Source: Lineus longissimus
Lineage: Eukaryota; Nemertea; Pilidiophora; Heteronemertea; Lineidae
Direction: 5' to 3'
Assembly (NCBI RefSeq): GCF_910592395.1
Contig: NC_088310.1
Coordinates: 5,525,501 to 5,589,500 of the forward strand
DNA length: 64,000 nucleotides
Shown here: one piece after another, positions 11,611-22,300 of the stretch
Numbering within the stretch: position 1 is the stretch's first letter
Layout: every line of letters begins with the position of its first letter
The notes under the pieces: model-generated
Database searches by the model: none
Seen by the model: the letters and a program-made list of their open reading frames with translations, nothing else
Told to the model about the DNA's origin: nothing
Made by a program: the position numbers and the translations under genes

Positions 11611-14600
11611 TTAATCGACCTCCTCCATTCGGGAGACCTCTTCGCTGTCTTCACCATCGCCCTCTAGGGGTGGCATATCATCGACACTTGCGGCAGCATC
11701 AGCTGTGACGTCTTCAGTGTCCTCGATACCCAGACCGAGTTTGATCATCCTGTGAATGCGGCTTGCGTGAACCTGGGGATCTTCAAGGGAGAATCCAGAT
11801 GAAAGCAAGGAGGTTTCGTACAACAACATGACAAGGTCCTTTACAGATTTATCATTCTTGTCCGCATCGGCCTTGACCTTCAGAGACTTGATGATCTGAT
11901 GTTCCGGGTTTACTTCCAGATGTTTCTTGGCAGCCATGTATCCCATGGTGGAGGAATCGCGTAGTGCCTGGGCCTTCATGATACGCTCCATGTTGGCTGA
12001 CCAGCCGTACTGACTTGTGACGATACAGCATGGAGAGGTGACCAATCGGTTCGACACCACAACCTGAAATGGAGGAGTTTACATAAAATCAATGGGATGT
12101 ATTGGATGCGCGAGTCGTCCATGCATGCTGTCAAAACTTCGGTTTCATATCTAGGGTATCAAAAGTGTGATTGTCACTTGCATCAGCATCATTGGCTTGA
12201 CGTATAGCACAGTATCCGCATATATCGTTCAGAAGGGGAAAAAAAGATCATCATATGCAAGCAAGACAATCAACTACTCTGATGGACATGGCAACTGTAG
12301 TTCTTGCCATCGAAAACCAACCAAGACAAGAACCAACAATTAATGATTTGTTCAAGGACTCGGAAATTCATTCGGTTGCTGACTAAAAGGTATTTCACTG
12401 GTAATGCCAATATAAAGGGTATTCAATTGATGAATCTTAACCACAACGCACCTTCTCCACCTTCTTGTCAAGGATTTCCTTCATGACCTTGCACAGGTTC
12501 TCAAATGCAGCCTTGGCCTCCTCGTGTCTCTTCTTCTCCTCCTCATCTTCAGGGAGTTCCAGGCCTTCCTTGGTGACGGACACCAGAGTCTTGCCTTCGT
12601 ATTCTTTCAGCTGCTGTACAGCGTACTCATCAATTGGGTCGACCATGTACAGAACCTCGAAACCACCCTTAAGCACTCGTTCAACAAATGACGAATTCAT
12701 CACCTGGTCTCTGCTCTCGCCTAAAAGAATACGAAATACACATTTATCAAAATACATTTACAATAATTCTACAAATCTACACTAGACAGGTTTAAGATTT
12801 GACAATACAGATCTTTGGCAAGACAACCGCACAGTATCAACATTGCAAATGGCTCCGCCATTTAGAAACTACACAAGAACTCTCACTATTAAGACTCCTA
12901 CCTGTAATGAAGTAAATGTCCTTTTGGTTTTCTTTCATTCTTTCCTTGTATTCCTTCAGTGAGGTCAGTTCATCTCCACTGGCAGATGAGTAGTATCGGA
13001 GTAAATCGGCAATTTTCTTTCGGTTGGTAGTGTCCTCGTGAATGCCAAGTTTCAAGTTCTTTGAGAATTGTTCATAGAATTTCTTATAGTTGTCCTTGTC
13101 CTCTGCAATTTCAATGAAGAGTTCCAACGATTTCTTCACCAAGTTCTTACGGATCACCTTCAGAATTTTGCTCTGCTGGAGCGTTTCTCTGCTGATGTTC
13201 AGGGGGAGATCTTCAGAGTCCACAACACCCTTGATGAAGTCTGAAATGAAGTGTCAAGTTGTTCAGTACTGGGTCACGTGTCGCCACATACAAGGTATAA
13301 ATCAGTTACCAAAGCTCAGCACGACGTTTATGTCCAAAGCTTGGGGGTTTACTCATTCAAGTGCGGTCTCAGATCAAATCATATCCCCACTGGAATGTTG
13401 TAAGTTCTGGATAACTATGAAGTAACATCATTGACCACATTTGGATTGGAATAACGCATCTTGGAATATACAATCAAAGTGCACTCACATAATTAGGCTT
13501 CAGCTCCCAACATTTCAATACAAGAAGTTACAACAACTGACATACTTACTGAGGTACTCTGGGATAAGGTCTTCACAGTTGTCCATGATGAAAACTCGAC
13601 GTACGTAGAGTTTGATGTTGTTTCGCTTCTTTTTGTTCTCGAACAAGTCGAATGGAGCTCGTTTTGGAACGAAGAGCAGGGCTCTAAACTCAAGTTGACC
13701 TTCCACAGAGAAGTGCTGAAAAAAGATTGTTCACAATTAGTTCTTATGTCTATAATGACAAATAGCACATTATCAGCACATCGATCAGTTGGGGGAAAAT
13801 TCATCATTTGCAAGCAAGTGGGTGCCTACCCGAAGGCCTAGTTGGAAATGTTCACCAACATGGTAACTTTAACTTCGGCGTCGAGTTTTTAGGGCTCAAC
13901 TCTGAAGAAGAATTCAGGGTGGTGAGCTGACCTATATGAAGATTTTTATTCCTCCTCTGCAATCAAGCAAAAGCATGAGGACCTTACCCGGACGCCTAAG
14001 TGGTCTTCCCAATCATTGGTCAATGATTTGTAGAACTCGCCATATTCCTCCTGTGAGATATCGTCAGGATTTCTTGTCCAGATGGGCTTGGTTTTGTTCA
14101 ATTCTTCCTCATCGATGTATTTTTCCTTGATTTTCTTCTTCTTCTTCTTATCTTTCTTGTCACCACTTTCATCCTCTTCTTCATCTTCTCCAATATCTTC
14201 AACCTTGGGTTTCTCCTAGACAAAGAAACATTCATATTAGTACATTTATTACGCCAACAAGGCTTAACACTAAGTAGTTGAGGGCACAACAAAACCAACA
14301 TGAAGTGGGGCTGCATTGTGAAGTGCTGTCAATGCATAGTTCTGCCATCAGTGTTTGAGAAATGGATGTCAAAATAATCAGTGCGAAAGGCAGTTGAAAC
14401 TGGTAGAGCTGGATTAGTGCCAAAAAAACATTAAATTTTTTTTCTCTCTGGGCTTAGAACTACAATTGCATACAGCCCTACCTCATCATCTTCTTTCTTA
14501 TCATCCTCCATCTTTTCTTCCTTTTTCTCTTCTTCCTCTTCTTCATCATCAGACACCTCCTTATCGCGCTCCTTCTCGACCATCAAGATGATGGGGTAGC

Positions 14601-15754
14601 CGATGAACTGACTGTGCTTTTTCACTACCTCCTTCACCTTCTTCTCCTCTATGTATTCTTGTTGGTCTTCCTTCATGTGGAGGACAATCTTGGTGCCACG
14701 GCCAAGGGGTTCACCTGCAAACACAAGAATTTTTATAGGGAACTTCTACCTGCCTGAAAACTACTGGCTTCTGCACATTCGCGTCCAAGCTCATCCATTC
14801 ATACCACAACTCACCGGGCCGGTAGTCATCATATTATTATCAACTGTGCATAATGGGGCTCAAGTAAAGTCCTTCTCACTCAGTCTTACTCGGCTCCTTA
14901 GAACTTGAAAGCAATTTGTAACTCGGCTTTCAACTTTGCAACAACTGGTGTCGGAACCAAGAGTATCATATGTCATTCCTACGACTACTTACTTTCACTA
15001 TCCTTCTTGATAGTGAATGAACCACCAGCAGCAGATTCCCAGATGTACTGCTCATCATCGTTGTGTTTGGATGTCACCACAACCTTTTCAGCGACCAGGT
15101 AGGCAGAGTAGAAACCCACACCAAACTGACCAATCATAGATATGTCAGCGCCAGCCTGAAAGCAAAACATACGAAGAATGAAGAATCTTTCAATTTTATT
15201 TTCGCGCATCATTAGAATGGAGAACAGTATATTTGGGACACCCAATACGAACAGAATGAAAGAATTTCATTGTGAACACATCTCTGTCAGAAATGGGGCC
15301 ATCTTTTGAATTTCATCCTGACCTGAACACAAAACAGCTTCCTGATTGTGCAACTATAATTGATTAAAAACTGTTAACATTCCGCTTCCAATCGTAGAGG
15401 AATGCTTACCTGTAGAGCTTCCATGAAAGCCTTGGTTCCAGACTTGGCAATGGTACCCAAGTTATTTACAAGATCGGCTTTGGTCATTCCTATACCGGTG
15501 TCACGGATTGTAAGGGTGTTGTTCTGCTTGTCTGGGACAATCTCAAGCTTTAGGTCCTTGCATTCATCGAGTTTGGATGGGTCACTTAGGGACTCGTATC
15601 GGATCTTGTCCAAGGCATCGGAGGAATTGGAAATCAACTCTCTCAAGAAGATTTCCTTGTTGGAGTAGAAGGTATTGATGATTAAGCTCATCAACTGGGC
15701 AATTTCTGCCTGGAACGCGAACGTTTCAACATCTTGATCGGATGGTTCTGGCAT
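11611..15754 (-). CDS. HSP90: cytosolic heat shock protein HSP90 (alpha/beta type)
   Basis: Complete gene in eight coding exons (minus strand): 15754-15410, 15155-14993, 14714-14482, 14215-13988, 13715-13550, 13240-12902, 12720-12452 and 12063-11611. The phases fit throughout, giving 731 residues. The N-terminal ATPase domain shows [11 protein letters not shown] (catalytic Glu39), [11 protein letters not shown] (nucleotide-binding Asp85) and [13 protein letters not shown]. An acidic/lysine-rich linker spans exons 3-4. The middle domain has [23 protein letters not shown] in part and the [11 protein letters not shown] strand. The C-terminus ends MEEVD, the docking motif for TPR co-chaperones, so this is the cytosolic form and not the ER or mitochondrial paralogue. 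An acceptor (TTTACAG) lies immediately before the ATG, so a 5' UTR intron ends exactly at the start codon, as in many animal Hsp90 genes. It converges on WDR20. Confidence 0.98.
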
Positions 15755-16300
15755 CTGTAAAGAGAACATTAAAAAGAAATTAGGGCGATTTTAATTGGAA
15801 AGTAGGATGAAACCAGAGATCCCAAGGAAACCTTTGCTGTCTAGCCCTCTCTTCTTACTCTCTATCATTGTGTGCTGTGATGGACGGGGGAATCAAACTC
15901 TCGGGAGGTGACAAACAAAGGAGATGGACGAGAAGGTAAAGATTGGAGATTGGTTTATTGCGAAGTCCCAATAGTTAGCCTAGTACAGTAGTACTGGCTT
16001 CCTTTTTCAGCCAAGAATGTCAATGTGGCACACCACAAAAATCGACATGTTTTACTTTCACTTCCTTTGTTAAGTAGGGCCTACAACGGCCACCACGCCC
16101 GCCAAGAAACACTAGGATGAAATACAGGACGGGCGGCACGTTTCAATGACGCCAATCAAGCCTTAATGGTGCATTGAGCAATTGAGTGTGTACACGCATG
16201 AACAATGAAAATGCACGTTGACGATGCCACGCCGGGTCCACAGAAAATCGGATAAAAGTGCTATTTCGAGTTCGAGGAATTGGAAAATGGAGATACATAC

Positions 16301-16440
16301 CTTTACTATGTGTATTGGTTGTAATTTGCAGCAAGTATGTGTCGAGTTTGTTAGTAGAGAAGATTTTTACGAGTGCTTTTCAGCGCACCGCTTTTGTACC
16401 ATTCGACGCTGATACTGGAATAATCGAGAAAGGCCGAACA
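16301..16440 (-). other. candidate HSP90 5' noncoding exon
   Basis: On the minus strand a good donor (AAAG then GTATGT) lies at 16301/16300, opposite the acceptor at 15755. This defines a 5' UTR intron of about 546 bp. The exon's upstream edge is not visible; I placed it between the donor and the nearest heat-shock element. Confidence 0.45.
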
Positions 16441-16477
16441 CGCACATGGAAAATTATTCCGCCGACTTCGATTTCCC

Positions 16478-16492
16478 AGAAATTTCTCGAAC
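16478..16492. promoter_or_regulatory. heat-shock element (three perfect units)
   Basis: AGAAATTTCTCGAAC matches nGAAnnTTCnnGAAn exactly: three alternating 5-bp HSF1 binding units. It lies about 180 bp upstream of the candidate 5' UTR donor, near the expected HSP90 promoter. Confidence 0.8.
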
Positions 16493-16667
16493 GAATAAGT
16501 TGAATAACAGATTTATCATCAGTTATGAATCAACGATAATAAATTTTTATTTTTTCTATCATTTCATTCAATTAAAATTGCATACATCAAAAGTCTGTTT
16601 TCAAGAATCAACAATATATGAGAACTATTGCTCGGAATCTGATCCGTATTTGACCAATTTACTTCAT

Positions 16668-16685
16668 TTCTCGAAAGTTCCAGAA
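16668..16685. promoter_or_regulatory. heat-shock element (four perfect units)
   Basis: TTCTCGAAAGTTCCAGAA contains four perfectly spaced alternating TTC/GAA units, a high-affinity HSF trimer site. A CCAAT box lies about 10 bp to its left at 16654-16658. With the second element 190 bp closer to the gene, this makes the HSP90 gene probably heat-inducible. Confidence 0.85.
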
Positions 16686-16699
16686 ACGGAAGCACGTGA

Positions 16700-19320
16700 T
16701 TGCTAGTTAATATTCATGTATTAATCATAGATCAAATAGTGCGGCAATTTTGATGTGGAGGAATCTGCCTGCTCCAGATGTGAATATCATACTTTCTGCA
16801 AGACGTTGTCTAAGCGTTGTCTTGGCCTTGGGGGTCATGTGATGGCATGTGGGCATGTGGTATTCAGTAATCAATCCTGTTCCCTGTGCCTTTCACTGCC
16901 TACTTTGCTAAACTGCATTGTATCTTGATACACTATGCGTCACGTGGTGGTCTTAATCTGCAATCACCAAGTATGATACTTGTCACTATGTCAGTCCTAT
17001 ATAGCCTACATTTAATAGGCCTATATAATATAGGCCTATAATTATGGTTCCTGCCTAAAGCCTATAATACAGAGACAGTTTCTCCTCTTTTTCTCACAGA
17101 CTCGACCGAGCTCAATTCGAATTCGAATTCGCTGTGGTGAGCATATCTTCAGGGAAGACTGTCAGATAAGGTAAGTAAGTATAAAGAACATGTTACAGGC
17201 ATGATCTGCCCTGTACACTGTTCAGGGCCGGAGAAGCAAGCATCAACTCACAGCCCCCTCTAGGATTTGTGAAGGGGGGGGCTCTGCAGCCTTTGGCTCC
17301 TGTTAGCCAGGATTCATAACGAAGATTATAATCAATGGGCTCTTCTCCTTGGGGTGCAAAGGTTAGTACGCTATGTCGTCCAATGGTCATTGCAACTTTA
17401 TGCATAATCCACTAGGTAAGATGACCTCAGGGGTGACTGAAACTGACAACACTAAAAGTGTGTCATTTCCAACTTCCATTGGGATGTAAGACAAAGGAAG
17501 CGTTCTTATATTTGACCTATTTGTCAAGGTCAAAATCTCGTCAGCATGACTGCTCCGGTGAAAAGTTTCTATTAGAGGCGGTCAATAAGAAAAAAGAACT
17601 GTTTCTCTTTCAAAAAAACTTTATTGTTGTACATTCCAAGGAAGACACATGACGAATTGGAAAGTCGTGTAGGAGGAAACCCGCATACCGGGAGAAAACC
17701 TACGCAATCGGAGGGAGTCGCCATCTCCACCACACATGTGACAGGTGCTTATGTTTAAAATGAGTACATACATTGTACATTATTTTTTGCTGCACCACTC
17801 CGAAAGCCCAATACAAGAAGAGGACCAGGAGATAGGATAGTAGCACTATCTCTTTTAGACATGGTCCACTTCTTTACAAGATGTCACAAAGAAACACTGA
17901 TAAGTATCCTTGCAACACAATGCTAAATTGAGATCAAACACAATAGACTCAAGAACTCCTGACCACAATGGTTTGAGTTAGCACTACCTCTTCATGCATT
18001 CATCATGTTTATTATACATAAATAGCTATTGCATGTTAGCTGACAATAGGTTTGGTCACTGCTGTTGATTTGCAGGACTCAATTTGAATAACAAAAGAAC
18101 CACATTTCTCATGGCCACTGGACAGAGCTGGCTGCCAATTAGCATGACAAAAGGAGCAGTTCAGACATGTTATTTGCATGACAAAAGAGGTGACCTTGAC
18201 ATGGCAAAGATTAAAAGTTGGGTTTGCCATACTTTTTGCCAAGTCATGGAGTCTATAGATCTCATTTATTTAGACACTTTACCAATTATTCAGTTTACAT
18301 ACAGGATTTACAAATACATTCATACAGGAACGTCTAAAGTTGACGTTTTTAAATTACACTTTTCTCGATCAATTCAGTATTATGTCCAAAATTGTCATGA
18401 CAGCAGGTACCATTTTGCTCCCCCATTATCCAAGGAGATGTACTCATGGAGAACATCATCATCATCAACAATTTGGGGTCCCTGGTAAGCCGTAACAAAA
18501 CATGCATGCATAACACCATTGTCGAATGACACGCTTTGACAACGGCTCACTGTGTGATCACTAGGGAAGGATCAGTCTTTAAATTTACAATAAAACAGTG
18601 AGAGTTTATCCAACTGTTTTTGTTCAATTGGAAAGATGTTTGGTATTTCAAGAAGGAGGAAATTCAAATTCAACTTATCACTGTTGGTCAGTTGTCTCGA
18701 GCACGAAGGTACATGTACTTAGCAACTGATCCAGCCAGTGTGATATTAGGTCCAGGGCATCGGAGCCCAGGCCATGTCAGTTAATTCTGTGGTACTGATG
18801 AGATCGAGAAACAGTATGAAAGGCCTACGGTTCCATCAGACACATGTGTTCTTGTTTCGTGGGGTCAGCGAAACAAGAACACATGGACCCCATGTCCAAA
18901 GTGATGGATATAATCAAATGAATATCTGATGAATTCGGTGATTTTTTGATAACTTTAGCCTGAAAAGAATTTCAGGGTCCTGATATGCCCAAGGCGGCTG
19001 TTGGCTCCTCTGGTAGCCACAAACAACCCCACCCCCACCAAATTGTTCTTCATTCTGTGCCTTATTTGCTCCCTTGTTAGCAAGAAACAACCCAACCCCC
19101 CATAATTTCAATTCCTTCTTTGAAAGGTGTAAGATTTTGAACCATGGCACAAGTCATGGTCATAACCAAACACAGATTAAAATAATCTATGCTTGTCATA
19201 GGTAAATATTTGCCTTCTCACCATCAGAAAAATTTGAATTTTCATTCAATCACCTTTCAATCAGATATTTTGATAAAACGATAAAGCCTACGGTGACAAA
19301 ATACAATCTAACCGTCGTAC
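16700..19320. other. intergenic, no gene recognised
   Basis: No recognisable coding exon was seen. A minus-strand AATAAA near 17618 could end a minus-strand transcript. The 134-codon plus-strand open frame at 18084 has no recognisable motif or splice context and is not called. A fragment beginning near 17222 (GGGCCGGAGAAGC...) belongs to a repeat also found at 28.19 kb and 44.09 kb. Confidence 0.5.
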
Positions 19321-19322
19321 TG

Positions 19323-22300
19323 TTACTTGACGGCGATGGGAGCATGGTTGGGATGTGCTGGGTCAACAACATCCTTCTCCCTCCTGTGGGATGGCTCATC
19401 ATGCTGAAAAGAAAAAGACAACATGAAATTAAGGTTGTACATATGTAGGTGCACATGTCAAGTTGATAATTCAATGTCAAGAGGCCATGGTGCTCTGGTA
19501 TAGATGTCTAATGGACAACTTCTCTAAAGCCTTCGTTCAGGACTCTCACTCTCAGTGCTGCTTTGGATGAGCAAGATACACAAATATGTATCCCTCCTTG
19601 ACATGCCAATCCTTAGAAAATCAGCAGATTAAGTTCTTAGTTTCAGAGGGAGGTAACGGACTGTAGAATTTGAGAAGTTTTGTTAAGGAACATTTTCCAA
19701 GTCATTTTTGGGATTTTGTAATTGATACCGAGCTGGAGGTTTCAGGTTGTCTCACCAAAACCGTGCTGAACCATTCATGCGAGATTTACAATTTTTAAAG
19801 GTTCATTTCATGGAATAATAGCACTTCACTCCAGAAAAGTATGCCCCTCTAACTCCATGTGATGATTAAATTCATCAAGATTATAATGATAGAAATTGAT
19901 TAGTTTAGAAAAGTTTAATTGCATTGAGTTTGATTGATGGTCATTTGAATAAACCAAATGTCACAATTCTGAATGACGTGATTGAGTTGATACTTGCAAC
20001 CCGAGTTATGATAAATCCTTACTAAGATGTATTGGAAAGATTTCAGGGAGTTGATCGAGGTCGAAGAATAACCCATTTTTTGGCCCCATTGCAAGAACTG
20101 ACGACAGGCAAAGGGGTACTCGATGAACCTCAACACAATTACATTCTATGATATTGGCCTACCTCATATTGATATGGTGTGTGGTTCAACGGAGACGTGG
20201 TGGCGCAGTGGTAGAGAGTCGGACTCATGATCCGGAGGTCGTGGGTTCGATTCCCGGCTTAATCGTCACTTTGTTTCTCCTACTGGTCGAGTTCAAGAAT
20301 GAGCGCTTTGTAGCCTCTCCTTGAAACCCCAGATTGACTTCTGTGGAGACCGGGATGATGATAGTCCCAAAGCGCTTGAGAATACCCAGCTATTGAGTAA
20401 TTCGAGCGCTATATAAGCGCCGACTATTATTTGTTTTATTATTCTATAGAGACCCTGACCGTCATTTCCTTATGGGACGACTATACAGAGTCTCTAGCTG
20501 TTGTGTTTATCAGCTAGCAATTGATATTCATGCTCCTTACAAATTAGTGCCTGAACAGTTTTCCAATAAGATTAACGTGATTCAAGCTCTCACTGTCATT
20601 CCTTTGACTTTGTAAGTTTAGGATATTGAGGACATTACAACCAAGAAGTTTATTAAAGAGTAAGATAAGAAAATCAGAGATGCACTCCGCTCTTCATTAC
20701 TGTAATCACTTTGAGAATTTTCAAACAATCCAGAAACTCCTCAGCGGATATCAGGTCACATGAGGCTACTATGGCTCCATGCATGTTTGGCTGGCCATTC
20801 CCACCAGAAGAAACTGCATTCGTCCATGTACAGCGGCTTAAGAGGTGGGGGGGCTTCCCCCATTTTCTGCCGACTTTAAAAAAAAAGAGGTTTTTCTTGT
20901 GAGAGAAAAATGAACGGTTCGCTATGGTGTTCATGCTGTGCCCTAAGCTCAGCAGCCACCCTTTCTCAAAACCTGGATCTGCCCCTGATGTAGGCCAGCA
21001 TTGTGTGACATCACAAGATTGTATATCACCTCATAACGACCTTTGTTTTGGTGAGGTGCGGCATTTTCGTAAGTGCCCGGCACTATTGTCTCTGGTAATT
21101 TGTTAGCTTGGTCACTCAATGACTACAGCTATTACAATTTTGATTCCAATTCTGATTCCAAGTCAACAAAGCAAGGACTCTGTGATGATTGCGATTATTG
21201 GGAGATGCAGACTTGTGATGAAGTTGTGATTATTATCATTCATAGCTGCTGGTCTAACTGGATATTTTGCCAGCGGATGGGTCTATCGATGACTATTTAG
21301 ATATTTGTCCCAGGTGCAGCCCCCGGTCGACTGATGCTGACCAGAAATAGACCACACCCTACCGTATGCCCATCTTAAGAAAATGTGGAAGATCAGATAG
21401 GACGCTATTAAGGATTCTGGTGTAGCAGGAATATCTGTCCCAGGATTGAGACCCTTTGCCTGTTGCTTATAGGAAAAACTGAAGTCACGCCTCCATATTT
21501 CTGTTCCCCATGCCACAATGGCATTGTTACAAGAAAAGACAAACCTCGTCCTCAGTAATACATAAGGGGCAATGTGCTTAGAGAAAAAAATTGGTATTGT
21601 TTAAATTGTATCGTGAACACAATGAGGCTGTTCCTTTGCCCTGACCCCTTTGTGTAGTCATTGAAAGTATGACTGTTTTCATGTTTTCAAAACATTTCTC
21701 CTTTAAAAACCATATTTCTGAATGATGCAATCATATGGAGGAGCAAGCTTTAAACATGTTTAGAACGTGTATTCCTTATTGTCTACTTCTTTTTGCACAT
21801 TTTGCAACAGTGTATTGTTTTACTAATTAATATTGGTCCAAACTATCATCATTGTGAGTTTGATGAAAATCACACTGTGATTGGTATCCCAAAAACAACA
21901 TTGGAAAATTGTTCCTCAACAGAGAGCTCACGATCGCTAAATCAGGCTACACCTAATCAAGAACATTTGAAAAACTGAAATTGATTTGTTTATATTACCG
22001 TGTGATGGCATCCTTCCGAAGGTATGAGATAGGCTGTCCTCATGGTGGCTGCAGGATATCATGTCAGGGCTCTATGTCCGTAATATAGCTTTCCCTAAGT
22101 CCAGAGAGTCCCCTTTGGAGTTAGATTGTCACTATAGTCCATCAGAAAATTGTCATTATAGTCTATAGAATGACAGACATTTAAGTGTTCAATCCATCCA
22201 CATAGCAAACAGGTTCCCTTCCTGATCTTAGCGAAGGTTCTCCTTGAATTGGTCAGTGTCAAGGCATCGTTTGCTGAACTGTGGTTCGTCACTCCTGCAC

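Noticed and set aside
18084-18488. 134-codon plus-strand open frame
   Set aside because: No recognisable domain, no splice or conservation cue, and composition like the surrounding AT-rich DNA; it may overlap a minus-strand 3' UTR.
20191-20265. tRNA gene
   Set aside because: A and B boxes are present, but the segment continues into a SINE body and tail and does not fold as a complete clover-leaf with a matching acceptor stem.
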